Source of the DNA: Caballeronia sp. SBC1
GTDB lineage: Bacteria > Pseudomonadota > Gammaproteobacteria > Burkholderiales > Burkholderiaceae
Direction: 5' to 3'
NCBI RefSeq assembly: GCF_011493005.1
Contig: NZ_CP049159.1
Location: 1 to 64,000 of the forward strand
DNA length: 64,000 nt
Shown: one piece after another, positions 55,284 through 64,000 of the stretch
Layout: every line of letters begins with the position of its first letter
Numbering within the stretch: position 1 is the stretch's first letter
Translations under genes and position numbers: made by a program
Notes under the pieces: model-generated
Databases searched by the model: none
What the model was told of the DNA's origin: nothing
The model's input: only the letters and a program-made list of their open reading frames with translations

Positions 55284-56465
55284 ATGCCGATCAACGTGAC
55301 CATCGACGCCGACGAACTTAAGGCACTGCTCGCGATACGCGAGGAGCACGCGGCGCTTCGACTCGAGAGCGATGAACTACGAAGCACACTGCGTCTCGTA
55401 ACCGCGGAACGGGACCTTGCTGAAGAGCGGCTACGCGCCTACCGTCGTGAACTGTTTGGCGCGAAAGGCGAATCGCGCAGCTTGGACCAACTCGGCCTGT
55501 TCAACGAAGCCGAAGCACTTGGCACGAACGCGACGCCTTCGCAAGAAGATAGCCCCGAGACCACGGTCGGCGCGCACAAACGTAAAAAACGCGGTCACCG
55601 CAAACCCCTCGACCCCAATCTGCCGCGCGAGCCCGTTCGGCATGAGCTTCCCGAAGCGGAACGCTTCTGCGCGCATGATGGCCATGCGCTCGTCGAGATC
55701 GGCGTTGAAATCAGCGAGCAGCTCGACGTGATTCCCGAGCAAGTTCGCGTTATCCAGCACCAACGCGTTAAGTATGCATGTCCGTGTTGCGATCTCGGCA
55801 TCAAGGTCACGCCGGCGCCCCAACGCATCATCCCCCGCGGGCTCTTGACCGAATCGGCACTCGCGTGGATCGCCACCGGTAAATATCAGTTCGGTATGCC
55901 GATCTATCGTCAGGCCGGCTTGCTGTGGCGCTTCGGTGGTGACATCTCATCGAACACACTCGCCGCAAGCATGGTCCGCATCGGTCTCGCAACACAGCCT
56001 GTGATTAACCTGATGCGCGATGCGCTGCTCGATGCGCAATTGATCTACTGCGACGAGACGACGTTCCAGGTCCTGAAGGAGGAAGGGCGAAAGCCGCAAA
56101 CGAAAAGTTATCTCTGGGCGCAGATGACTGGTTCGGGCATCCCAATAAGATGCTTCACTTATACGCCTGGCCGTGGCACCAAGCTGGCTGATAAATTGTT
56201 TGCTGGTATCCGCCAAGGCGCGGTCCTGATGACGGATGGATACGAACCCTACAACAGCATCTCCGAACAGCATCAACTTGTGCATCTTGGATGCTGGGCG
56301 CATTCGAGGAGGTACTTTGTGAAGGCCGAAGACAACGTACCCAAAGCAGCGCGCTCTCCTGATCTGCTTGCAACGCGCTTTGTTAAATTGATCGGCAAAC
56401 TGTTCGCGGCCGAAGCCCGTAGTGAGACGTGGACGGGCGAGCGGCGACAGCGATTGCGACGGTAG
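55284..56465 (+). pseudogene. tnpC: IS66-family transposase TnpC, C-terminus lost
   Basis: The 393 residues include the coiled coil, the zinc-finger region (CAHDG, CPCCDLGIKV) and the catalytic core start (IYCDETTFQVLKEEG, VLMTDGYEPYN, HLGCWAHSRRYFVKAED). Full TnpC is about 510-530 residues; the part with the last catalytic glutamate is missing, and the frame ends at 56465 in RRQRLRR. The element is immobile by itself. Confidence 0.88.
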
Positions 56466-56541
56466 CCGTATGCTGCGCCACCCGGTGATTCGAGCTTAGT
56501 GATCGATGCCGCGTCGGCCATGATCTGCGTCAACAAGTCTC

Positions 56542-57606
56542 TCAACCCGTAACGACCCGGCACAATTGAGGACGTTTGGCTCCTTGGACAAGTGTGGTAT
56601 AGACGTCCAGATAGTGGTGCGCCATCAATTCCGAGCTGAAGCGCTTGACAAAATGCTCACGGACTACTGGGCGCGAGAGCGCATCGAGTTGTGTCAGCGC
56701 TTCGACCGCGCCTTGAACGTCGTCGACGATATAGCCCGTTACTCCGTGTTCAATCACTTCGGGTACCGAGCCACGATTGAACGCGATGACGGGAGTGCCG
56801 CAAGCCATTGCCTCAATCATCACCAGGCCAAACGGCTCTGACCAGTCGATCGGAAACAGCAGCGCCCTCGCCCCTGACAGGAACGCGGGCTTCTGCGCTT
56901 CACTGATCTCACCGAGGAACTCAACATGTGCCTGCGACAGCAGTGGTTCGATCGCGCTTCTGAAGTACGCTTCGTCCGCCTTGTCCACCTTCGCGGCAAT
57001 TTTCAGCGGCAGCCCTGCTAGCGCTGCGATCTCAATGGCCAGATCGACGCGCTTTTCTGGACAGATACGTCCGAGGAAAGCGAGATATTCCGGTTGCGTT
57101 TTCGGCTGCGGCATCAGCAGATTCTCGGGCAGGCCGTGATAGATCGTGCGGAGCCACTTTGCCTGCGGTAGTGGCATGCGCTGCGAATCCGAAATCGATA
57201 CCACCGGGGCCAGCGGGAACATGTCGAACACCGGTTGTAGTTCCGGCAGATCGAGGCGTCCGTGCAGCGTCGACAGGAACGGCACGCCGAGTTCCGAAAA
57301 CGCCGGGAAAGGCAGGTAACTCAGGTGAAAATGCAGCACGTCGAACTCGTGAGCGACGCGACGCACCTTTTCAAGCAGCAGGAGGTGCGGGGCAAAGGTG
57401 TCGCTGATCGTTGGGTCGAGACGCAACGCGTGCGGCCACGCCGGCACGAGGTGCGCGGTTGTCTGTGAGTCACCGCTTGCGAACAGGGTGACTTCGTGAC
57501 CCAGATTAACCAGCGCTTCAGTAAGGTAAGAGACCACGCGTTCCGTACCGCCATAGAATTTCGGCGGAACGGCTTCGTACAGCGGGGCGACCTGTGCAAT
57601 ACGCAT
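56542..57606 (-). CDS. Glycosyltransferase family 4 protein
   Basis: From ATG 57606 (GAAGGGAGCG upstream) this is a 354-residue GT-B enzyme. The N-terminal domain begins MRIAQVAPLYEAVPPKFYGG, and the donor-binding C-terminal domain has FLGRICPEKRVDLAIEIA and the EPFGLVMIEAMACGTPVIA loop with the conserved glutamates. It transfers a sugar from a nucleotide donor to an unknown acceptor. The open frame to 57768 is not supported. It stands alone after the IS66 fragment. Confidence 0.9.
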   Translation of the reverse strand: MRIAQVAPLYEAVPPKFYGGTERVVSYLTEALVNLGHEVTLFASGDSQTTAHLVPAWPHALRLDPTISDTFAPHLLLLEKVRRVAHEFDVLHFHLSYLPFPAFSELGVPFLSTLHGRLDLPELQPVFDMFPLAPVVSISDSQRMPLPQAKWLRTIYHGLPENLLMPQPKTQPEYLAFLGRICPEKRVDLAIEIAALAGLPLKIAAKVDKADEAYFRSAIEPLLSQAHVEFLGEISEAQKPAFLSGARALLFPIDWSEPFGLVMIEAMACGTPVIAFNRGSVPEVIEHGVTGYIVDDVQGAVEALTQLDALSRPVVREHFVKRFSSELMAHHYLDVYTTLVQGAKRPQLCRVVTG

Positions 57607-57839
57607 TTGTGAGACGCTCCCTTCAGACACATCGCTCAGCGGCACCTCAACGCGAGGGGTGGCGGACCAGCCTGTCGGCTGGGCCGGACGAGCGCTCCAC
57701 CGCCTGCACGCCACCGTCATTTGGCGAGTGTCGATTTCGCACGCAGCATTTGTACGATGCGTTGCCATTCCCGCCGTTGGTCTTAAACGCGGTCAAGATT
57801 CCATTCGAGGCGCTAGCGCGCCCTCGCGACATGCGCCGC

Positions 57840-58028
57840 TCAGGCCGGCTTCCGCCCGGAATCTTTTATGGCTTTCTTGACGTCGCCGACCTTCTTGCGC
57901 GCTTCGCCGACTGCTTGCTGGATATCGCCTTTGACTTCCTGTTTCGTGTCGCCGGTGGCCCGACCAACGGTTTCATTAATCTTGCCTTTTACCTTCTCCG
58001 CAGTGCCCTTGACCTGATCCTTGTTCAT
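57840..58028 (-). CDS. CsbD-family stress protein
   Basis: The 62-residue hydrophilic protein starts MNKDQVKGTAEKVKGKINET and shows the CsbD repeats (GRATGDTKQEVKGDIQQAVG). Members rise under general stress; their action is unknown. A GGAGGATT ribosome-binding site precedes ATG 58028. Confidence 0.93.
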   Translation of the reverse strand: MNKDQVKGTAEKVKGKINETVGRATGDTKQEVKGDIQQAVGEARKKVGDVKKAIKDSGRKPA

Positions 58029-58094
58029 GATGAATCCTCCAGTGCGTGATTGATCTCGTGGGTGATGTTGCTGTGCACCCCGAGCGCCCGATGA

Positions 58095-58484
58095 TTACGG
58101 AGCCGCGTATTTGAATTCGGGCAACGTTTTCAGAGAGTCTTTCGTACCGCCCCGAAGCAGTATCTGCTTGTCGGCGATCTGGAGGCTGCTAAATGGCACC
58201 GCCACCAGGTGCGTACCCATTCCGAGGAACCCTCCGACCGATAGAACGACGTAGGTCGCGCTATCCTTTGGATTGACGATCAGATCGTCAATCGTCCCAA
58301 TTTTGTCGTTGTTTTCGTTGTACACCGTGGCGCCAACGACCTTTGACGCCCGATATCCCGATGCCAACTGGACCACGTCGACCCGACTCGTCGTAATCGA
58401 CTGTGCTGTCCCCTGCGCACGTCCTGTCCCAGTGGTCAGCGTGGTGACAATAATTACCGCGGAAACGACCATCGCGAATTTCAT
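58095..58484 (-). CDS. PRC-barrel domain protein with signal peptide
   Basis: The 129-residue protein has a signal peptide (about 1-23, ending GRAQG) and a PRC-barrel (ASKVVGATVYNENNDKIGTI, then DDLIVNPKDSATYVVLSVGG). PRC-barrels bind RNA or act as small scaffolds; in this secreted form the role is unknown. It is transcribed with csbD in the same direction, 66 bases apart. Confidence 0.9.
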   Translation of the reverse strand: MKFAMVVSAVIIVTTLTTGTGRAQGTAQSITTSRVDVVQLASGYRASKVVGATVYNENNDKIGTIDDLIVNPKDSATYVVLSVGGFLGMGTHLVAVPFSSLQIADKQILLRGGTKDSLKTLPEFKYAAP

Positions 58485-59356
58485 ATAAACCTCGGCAAGC
58501 GCATTTGCTTGCGCAGACCACCGTTCCCAAATATGTGGAAGAGGAACCCCGCTTTACGACGTGCGCGGGACCGGATCGACGGATGGCTTCGACACGGGAT
58601 GGGGACTTGTGGTGGCCTGACACACTACGATGCAGGAAGTATCGCCGAACCTTCGCTGTTACTGTTGATCCAGGTCAATGACGCTGAATGGGTGCCAGAA
58701 AGGGATGTCTGGTGCTCCTGGCACTCGCGAAGGTGGCACCGCCCTGACTCGCGGACCTCGTGGTGAAACAGCCGCTGATCGAGTGAGCCGGGGCCTGTAT
58801 AAGGACGGGGCACGAACTCGCGATCGCTGCAGGTGTGAGCGCCATACTTACAATGACCGGGATAGCGACGCCATTCACCCTGCGACGCCCGCCACCTTGA
58901 CCGCCCGAGCTACGTCTCGAATTGAATCGACTCGGTACCGGCTAACGGCAACGAGCGGCCATCGCACGCTGGCGCCAGTTCTAGCATGATTGGCGACGCG
59001 CTCGACTGAGGAATAAACCGGCACCGTTTATGTCGTAGCGCAACGTCCACGGGAACCGATCTGTTAGCAACAACCACTTGCGCGATCACACGCTTCGTGC
59101 GGTGCGCTCGCCCGGGCTTGCTATCTGCGATTGAGTTAGATCAAGTCCGCAGCCGCCAGACGCACTACAAATGAATTATGTGACTCGTCCCCCGTTTCTG
59201 CCGTTCAGGCAGCAGAAACCCAGGACCGCATGACCACACCACATGTGTAACAGACACGACCTACGCCAGTCGAGTCGACGTTCTTAGGAACTTATGGGCG
59301 GTCAAGATTAAGATTTCTTAACGCAAGTTGTTCAACCGACAAATCGGAGACGCCTC
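58485..59356. other. Long non-coding stretch before BON gene
   Basis: No supported gene in about 870 bases. A weak minus-strand frame at 58675-58878 (start MNGVAIPVIVSMALTPAAIA) looks like a possible signal peptide but lacks a recognisable domain. The right end contains the promoter of the BON gene. Confidence 0.3.
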
Positions 59357-59986
59357 ATGAGCATTGTCTTGTTTTGTAAGCCTTCATTCCGCACTGCGCT
59401 GATCGTTGCCGGTCTGGCTGCTGGCCTTGGCATCGGCACGGCTCATGCCGCCACCGGCGATGAATCCAATCCGCAGCCTCATAGCGATAGCGCCGGCGCA
59501 GTGGTCACCGACACCGTCATCACCGCCAAGGTGAAGGCCAAACTGATGGGTGAGGAGAGCCTCAAGAAATCCGACATCAGCGTGACCACCACCAATGGCG
59601 TAGTCACGCTCGATGGGTCGGCGAGCAGTGCGAACGCAAAGTCCGTGGCGGAGGCAGCGGCAGGGTCGGTCGAGGGGGTCACGAGTGTTGACAACAACCT
59701 GAAAACGCCTGCGAGCAGCAAGGCATCGGCCGGGGCGCACAAGGCCGTTGCGAAGACGGAGCGGGTTGTATCCGATAGCTGGATCACCACCAAGGTGAAA
59801 TCCGAGATTCTCGCTGACAGCGTCAGCAAGGGCTTCGATGTGAGCGTGAAGACAATTCACGGCGTGGTGGTGCTAAAGGGTACCCTGGAAAACCACGACG
59901 CCATCGCTCACGTCAAGGACATCGCCGAAAAGGTAAAAGGCGTGAAGAGCGTGGACACGTCCGAACTCACCGTCTCCGATCAGTGA
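59357..59986 (+). CDS. BON-domain periplasmic protein (OsmY-like)
   Basis: The 209-residue protein has a signal peptide (about 1-31, ending AHAAT) and two BON domains (about 45-115 with DTVITAKVKAKLMGEESLKK, and about 135-205 with DSWITTKVKSEILADSVSKG). OsmY-like proteins protect the envelope under osmotic stress. It has a ribosome-binding site GGAGACGCC. It starts the plus-strand group of small envelope genes. Confidence 0.93.
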   Translation: MSIVLFCKPSFRTALIVAGLAAGLGIGTAHAATGDESNPQPHSDSAGAVVTDTVITAKVKAKLMGEESLKKSDISVTTTNGVVTLDGSASSANAKSVAEAAAGSVEGVTSVDNNLKTPASSKASAGAHKAVAKTERVVSDSWITTKVKSEILADSVSKGFDVSVKTIHGVVVLKGTLENHDAIAHVKDIAEKVKGVKSVDTSELTVSDQ

Positions 59987-60028
59987 ACCGGGCTCATTGA
60001 AACACGGAGTCGAAACCGGAGAAATGCC

Positions 60029-60184
60029 ATGTTGGGAACAATACTGATCGTCGTGCTGGTCCTTGTATTGATCGGGGCGATACCGACCTGGCCGCACAGC
60101 CGTTCGTGAGGCTATATGCCCAGTGGGTTGCTGGGCGTGGTGTTGATCATTGTGATTGTGTTGCTGCTTCTGGGCAGGATATAG
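60029..60184 (+). pseudogene. DUF3309-family small membrane protein with in-frame TGA
   Basis: The reading frame MLGTILIVVLVLVLIGAIPT, WPHSRS, TGA, GYMPSGLLGVVLIIVIVLLL, LGRI matches the family, where the stop position is normally Trp (SWGY). One base change TGG to TGA at 60107-60109 interrupts it. The first half alone could still form one membrane helix. Confidence 0.78.
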
Positions 60185-60385
60185 GCGCGAAATTTCCGCT
60201 TCGCAGGCCATTCCCGGGCCGTCGTTGTTGGGTGCTTTATCGGAAAAATCGCGACCGGCCCGCGATGCGCATGTGGCGGGTCAAACGAGGCAGCACATGG
60301 TAGGCGGGCTTCGCGGCTGTGTACGCTGTCGTACCGCATCTGCATCCGCCCTGGCGTAATTTTTTAACATGAATGGGAGCAGATC

Positions 60386-60973
60386 ATGCTAAGAAGAAGA
60401 TTCATATTGAATGCGTCCGGATCAATCCTTGCCATTGGCCTCGCGGTCGCGGGCTGCACGATGACCGGGGAGTCCAACACGAGTAGGCAGCAGGCCGACA
60501 AGCGTCACACCATTGATGCGGGCGTCGACTCAACCCTTGCACGCCTTTACACCACCGCCAACGGCTCGCGTGAACTCGTCGGCAAGGCCCGTGGTGTGCT
60601 GGTGTTCCCGTCGGTCGTCGACGCCGGCTTCGTCGTCGGCGGCCAGTATGGTGAAGGCTCGCTGCGCGTTGGCGGGCGCACGGTCGGGTACTACAGCACC
60701 ACAACCGGTTCGATCGGGTGGCAGATCGGCGCGCAATCGAGGGCGATCATATTCCTGTTCATGACCGAGGACGCGCTCGACCGGTTCCGCAATAGCGAAG
60801 GCTGGTCGGTGGGCGCCGATGCGTCCGTGGCGGTACTGAAGGTCGGCGCGAACGGCGCTGTGGATACGAGCACCGCGACGGCGCCGGTCGACGCGTTCGT
60901 GCTCACGAACAGCGGGTTGATGGCCGGCGTGGCGCTCGACGGCACGAAGGTCACGAAGCTGAAGTCACTGTAA
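60386..60973 (+). CDS. Ysc84/SYLF-domain lipoprotein
   Basis: The 195-residue protein begins with a lipoprotein signal (LAIGLAVAGC, lipidated Cys at about residue 24) and contains the Ysc84 domain (ARGVLVFPSVVDAGFVVGGQ, IGWQIGAQSRAIIFLFMTED). Bacterial members bind lipids in the envelope; a Burkholderia homologue (BPSL1445) is an antigenic lipoprotein. Length is usual. Confidence 0.92.
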   Translation: MLRRRFILNASGSILAIGLAVAGCTMTGESNTSRQQADKRHTIDAGVDSTLARLYTTANGSRELVGKARGVLVFPSVVDAGFVVGGQYGEGSLRVGGRTVGYYSTTTGSIGWQIGAQSRAIIFLFMTEDALDRFRNSEGWSVGADASVAVLKVGANGAVDTSTATAPVDAFVLTNSGLMAGVALDGTKVTKLKSL

Positions 60974-61034
60974 CGAGCCACGCCGGCGCGGCTGGTTTGC
61001 GTCCATTTATCGTTTTCGATCTTACGGAGGCGGC

Positions 61035-61181
61035 ATGCACATTCTCACGAGCGCAGGCCCTTTGGTTTCGCTGATCGCCGGCATTCTGATCCTCGTCGTG
61101 CCTCGCCTGTTGAATTACATTGTTGCGATCTACCTGATCGTCATTGGCCTGCTCGGGCTGTTCGGGGGCCACCTCCACTGA
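61035..61181 (+). CDS. DUF3096-family small membrane protein
   Basis: The 48-residue protein MHILTSAGPLVSLIAGILIL... has two membrane helices and ends GLFGGHLH, as in DUF3096. ACGGAGG precedes ATG 61035. Function unknown; often near stress genes. Confidence 0.85.
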   Translation: MHILTSAGPLVSLIAGILILVVPRLLNYIVAIYLIVIGLLGLFGGHLH

Positions 61182-61335
61182 CCCGGTACCGCCCATGCAA
61201 AAAGGACGACACCGCGAACCGTGGAGCACGGTTAAAGCTGTCAACACGGATTTCTGGTGGTGCTGGGGACCGGTTGGTTGTCGTGCGACAGTCTTATTTC
61301 GGTCCACGCCAGCAGAAAGAGATGAAGGAACAGTC

Positions 61336-61482
61336 ATGAACAAGCGAGCACTGGTATGGATGCTGATCGCCCTGTCACTGATGGCCGCCCTGAGCGCGTG
61401 CATCCTCGTTCCTGTCGGGGGCGACCACCACCACGGCGGCGACGATTACCACCGCAGCGGCGATTACCACGAGCACGACTAG
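61336..61482 (+). CDS. Small His-rich lipoprotein
   Basis: This 48-residue frame starts MNKRALVWMLIALSLMAALS with a lipobox LSAC (Cys at about residue 22), followed by a His/Asp-rich tail (GGDHHHGGDDYH). GAAGGAACAG lies upstream. It may bind metal at the outer membrane; unknown family. Confidence 0.65.
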   Translation: MNKRALVWMLIALSLMAALSACILVPVGGDHHHGGDDYHRSGDYHEHD

Positions 61483-61601
61483 TAGATCGTTTCATCAAAA
61501 ACATTACGTATTAAGCCACGCCGAGGTCGACCTTTTTCCAGCGGAAGACAGCCGGTGAAGCATTGAATTCCTCGATGCCCCTCAGAATGCGCTCCTTCAG
61601 T

Positions 61602-63773
61602 TCATCGATCGATTTGACTCGGATGTGGCGCAGGAAAGTGCGGGCCATCTTGGAGAGTGAACCATTCCGGGGGCTGGAGTCTCCATGCCGCCTCCTTTAG
61701 CGCCGCTGGTTCCTCCCCTCTCATTCCCGGAAACCAGCGAGCGAAGGTTTTCCGCAGATCGTCGTTCAGGACCTGCACGCGGGTTTGCAGCAGCAGATGC
61801 GCGCCGCGTTGGGTCCAACGCATCTGCTGTTTTTTCACAAAGCGCTTGCTGACCACGTAGTTCACGGTCGACTCGGCAAACGCTGTGGAGATCGTCTCGT
61901 CGTGCCGGTAGCGGTCGCCGTAGTTCGGAATGAACGCCTGGTTGGCTTCGATAGAGCTGTGGAATTCCCGTACCGCCTTCTCCAGCTTCTTCCTGTTCGC
62001 CGGGTTTTCTTCCAGCATCCCCGGGTCGTCATCCAGGTCACTGATCCGTTGCAGGGCGTGCAGGACATTGCCGTGCCAGAGATTCCATTTGAGGCTTTCC
62101 AGGTGTCTCTCCAGATCGGCCAGCCCGGTTGCAGTTTCCGGGTATTTGTCGTCGGGCTTCGGTTCCGCCGTCATCCCCTTGATCATCTGCCTCATGACGG
62201 TCAAGCGCATGGTGATGTGGAACCAGTCGAGCAGATGTTCGGATTCCGGGCTGAGATAGTGCTGCAGATCACGTACGGTGTCGCCGCCATCCGACAGAAA
62301 CACGACTTGCTGATTCATTTGCAGACCCTGCGATTTCAGCACCTCGTAAAGCCGGCGCTTGGGCTTGGTGTCGTACTTGTTGACGAATGCAAACACCTTG
62401 GCGCCGCCCTCGGTCTGGACACTCTTGCCGGCAATGACCTCGAACCAACCTTCGGATTTCGACTTCTGGTCCGAAGCATGCACATAGCCGCCGTCCAGGC
62501 CGACCGTCAAGGGTGGTCCCGGTGCCGGTTGTTTCGCCCAATCGCCGGGACAACCTTCAATGAACTGGAACTGTTCCTCGCCCAGCTCACCCTCGATCCG
62601 TTCGGCAACGCGTCGCAAGTGGCGCCGCATGGACGTGGAGCTGATCTCTTCGGCGATCGGCAGGATTTCCGTTAGCAACTCAACGCTAAGCCCATAGGAC
62701 ATCAGCGAAGCGAACCTGGTCTCCAGATACAGCAGTTCCGGCGCGCAATGCGAGCTCAGCAGCTCTGCCAGGGGGCTTGAACTATGGCGGCCGTGGTTTT
62801 GGCAGGGGCAGTCGTAAAGACGGGGGCTGACGAGGTTGAATTTCCCGAACAGGGTCCGATAAACGAGGGGATGTCGCCCTTTCCGGGTCCGGTGCGCTCC
62901 GCAGTCTGGGCAAGTCTTGAATTTCTCGAGGTATTCCACGATCTGCTCGGTGACCACGGCCTGCTGCATGCCGTGTAGCAACACTTTCGCCTCCGCGAGT
63001 GTCAGGCCGAGTTCCTCCGGCCGCAGCGCACCGCGCTCCAGCCGGGCGATTTCCTCGACCTTCTCCGGTTCACCGTTTTCGGCTTCAATGACTACCTGGA
63101 TTCGCACTTTCATCGCCAGCTCCTGTCGATTGCCGCACCCGGCCTCATCGTGGATCGCGTACTGCTTGAGCCGGCGGTTGATCCCGCGCCGGTCAAAATC
63201 ATCCAACGTCAGCCAGTCGCGCAACTCTTCGATATCCACGCCCCGATCCCGAATGGCCTCGATGTCGTTGGCTTCCAGGTCGTCCTCGATGTCCCCGAGT
63301 AATTCCTCAACGCGCGACGGGACCGCATCCCGTCGTGCCATGAAGGCCAGGGGGCCACCACAGTCTTCCGGCGGCGTCCGCCGCTTGCCGCCAATGCAGC
63401 ACGGATAGGTACGCCCGTCGTCCAATGCCAGGCGCGCGTCAACGCACACTTCGTGTTGCCAGCCGTCGCCGAAGTTGTACTCGTAGCGGAAGCGTTCGTT
63501 GATACGGAATTGGAAATCGCCCAGTCGAACCTGGTCGGGATGTGTCGAGAAGCAGGTGCCGCCGTCTTGGTACACACCAAAATCCTGGCCATGGATGTGA
63601 AACAGATTCAAATGCGCGTCGCTCCAGCCGAAGGCGATCTGCAGCGTGTAATGCAGGTCGGCGATCGTGCTGTCGCTGCGCACCAGTAACCGGCGCCAGA
63701 TCATCGGACTGATCTGGCGAATCCATAAGTGGAGCCGGTAAGCCACGGCGCTGGTTGCGTTTGGCATAGTCAC
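61602..63773 (-). CDS. ISKra4-family transposase fused to a pRiA4b-ORF3-like domain
   Basis: The 723-residue protein has two parts. Residues 1-215 resemble the plasmid pRiA4b ORF-3 / IS1096 passenger domain (YRLHLWIRQISPMIWRRLLV, YEYNFGDGWQHEV, CIGGKRRTPPEDCGG). Residues 220-723 are an ISKra4-type transposase starting MKVRIQVVIEAENGEPEKVE, with a zinc-like CPDCGAH and the DDE motifs TVGLDGGYVHA, VVFLSDGGDTV and STAFAESTVNYVVSKRF. The join is in frame without a stop, so both are made as one chain. Confidence 0.87.
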   Translation of the reverse strand: MTMPNATSAVAYRLHLWIRQISPMIWRRLLVRSDSTIADLHYTLQIAFGWSDAHLNLFHIHGQDFGVYQDGGTCFSTHPDQVRLGDFQFRINERFRYEYNFGDGWQHEVCVDARLALDDGRTYPCCIGGKRRTPPEDCGGPLAFMARRDAVPSRVEELLGDIEDDLEANDIEAIRDRGVDIEELRDWLTLDDFDRRGINRRLKQYAIHDEAGCGNRQELAMKVRIQVVIEAENGEPEKVEEIARLERGALRPEELGLTLAEAKVLLHGMQQAVVTEQIVEYLEKFKTCPDCGAHRTRKGRHPLVYRTLFGKFNLVSPRLYDCPCQNHGRHSSSPLAELLSSHCAPELLYLETRFASLMSYGLSVELLTEILPIAEEISSTSMRRHLRRVAERIEGELGEEQFQFIEGCPGDWAKQPAPGPPLTVGLDGGYVHASDQKSKSEGWFEVIAGKSVQTEGGAKVFAFVNKYDTKPKRRLYEVLKSQGLQMNQQVVFLSDGGDTVRDLQHYLSPESEHLLDWFHITMRLTVMRQMIKGMTAEPKPDDKYPETATGLADLERHLESLKWNLWHGNVLHALQRISDLDDDPGMLEENPANRKKLEKAVREFHSSIEANQAFIPNYGDRYRHDETISTAFAESTVNYVVSKRFVKKQQMRWTQRGAHLLLQTRVQVLNDDLRKTFARWFPGMRGEEPAALKEAAWRLQPPEWFTLQDGPHFPAPHPSQIDR

Positions 63774-63788
63774 CTAAGCTTAGTAGAG

Positions 63789-63818
63789 GACCGTCAGAGT
63801 CACTTAATTCTGACGGTC
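63789..63818. repeat. Perfect inverted repeat at the ISKra4 right flank
   Basis: Arms GACCGTCAGA and TCTGACGGTC (ten bases each) flank a ten-base spacer just outside the transposase start. It could be a transposase-binding site or the end structure of the element. Confidence 0.6.
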
Positions 63819-63883
63819 GAAACGATGCCTTGAAAGGCCCGCCAGGATTGGAGATCCAGGTACCGGTGCGGATTTCGGCGATG

Positions 63884-63961
63884 GTGATCAGCCGTTTCGG
63901 TGAACGTGATCAGTATGGAAGTTGGTGTTGCGCGGTCAGAGAATTATAACGAAGGTGATCA
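63884..63961. repeat. Three GTGATCA repeats at the window edge
   Basis: GTGATCA occurs at 63884-63890, 63906-63912 and 63955-63961, followed by ATG 63964 (MGMSRIALRWSF, cut by the window end). Repeated short motifs before a start codon resemble the left end of another IS, probably of IS21 type, but too little is visible to decide. Confidence 0.35.
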
Positions 63962-64000
63962 CGATGGGGATGAGTCGGATTGCTTTGCGTTGGTCTTTCG

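Larger units (their letters stand above)
54316..56465 (+). mobile_element. IS66-family element, right part truncated
   Basis: The left end begins GTAAGCGGTCCATTTCTGAC at 54316, matching the usual IS66 start GTAAGCG, and is inserted in the 5' part of the kfrA-like gene. tnpA, tnpB and most of tnpC follow in order. The right end was not found: tnpC stops early and is followed by a glycosyltransferase gene. An inverted repeat GTCCACCT-ATTGG-AGGTGGAC lies at 54372-54393 before tnpA. Confidence 0.83.
61490..63826 (-). mobile_element. ISKra4-type insertion sequence
   Basis: The single large transposase gene at 61602-63773 is flanked by short non-coding ends. An ATCGTTTC motif appears at about 61490-61497 and, inverted, at 63819-63826, so these may be the ends. 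The ends are not confidently defined and no target duplication was found. Confidence 0.55.

Overview
This window looks like accessory DNA from a Burkholderiaceae bacterium (Paraburkholderia, Caballeronia or Burkholderia type). That is inferred from the high GC content, the protein families, the kfrA-like plasmid genes and the type of insertion sequences, not from any search. At least eight insertion sequences, several IS6-type remnants, a group II intron relic and two short inverted-repeat elements make it a mosaic, probably from a megaplasmid, a chromid or a genomic island. No rRNA, tRNA or CRISPR array was found.

Layout. 1-1.1 kb: end of a Tn3-family transposase with a frameshift. 1.1-9.5 kb: metabolic block with a LysR regulator and a divergent D-malate/tartrate dehydrogenase, a Crp/Fnr regulator, a ribose-type (CUT2) ABC transporter operon ending in an Asp/Glu-racemase-like enzyme, and a divergent NAD-dependent epimerase. 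9.6-15.3 kb: IS110, a group II intron relic split by an IS21-type element, and an IS3 remnant. 15.5-20.0 kb: a photoreceptor island with a PYP-like PAS protein, a PAS-PAS-GGDEF cyclase, an EAL phosphodiesterase and, convergently, photoactive yellow protein with its 4-coumarate ligase. 20.5-25.7 kb: three nested insertion sequences with recognisable target duplications.

26.7-32.9 kb: a second light- or stress-type cluster (MerR regulator, folE, SDR, DUF3429, ECF sigma factor, hemH). Its sigma-factor gene is fused in frame to a copied 5' part of sdhA. 33.0-37.3 kb: sdhCDAB and a divergent LysR gene. 37.4-42.2 kb: IS5 remnant, then IS630, IS3 and IS66 elements with visible ends. 42.4-45.0 kb: a RES-type toxin-antitoxin pair with a frameshifted toxin, and a truncated kfrA-like gene next to a 173-bp inverted-repeat element. 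45.2-49.0 kb: an electron-transfer block (FMN-binding protein, HiPIP, Cyc2-like outer-membrane porin-cytochrome, dihaem cytochrome c4) that could carry electrons from outside the cell. 49-56.5 kb: small genes, IS6 remnants, a cold-shock-like gene, a second 173-bp element, a second kfrA-like gene and a truncated IS66. 56.5-61.5 kb: an envelope/stress group (glycosyltransferase, CsbD, PRC-barrel, BON, DUF3309, Ysc84 lipoprotein, DUF3096, small lipoprotein). 61.5-64 kb: an ISKra4-type element whose transposase is fused to a pRiA4b-ORF3 domain.

The strongest biological themes are light sensing coupled to cyclic-di-GMP, a second light/oxidative-stress style operon nearby, and a possible extracellular electron-uptake chain. 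All functional statements rest on motif and family recognition by eye.
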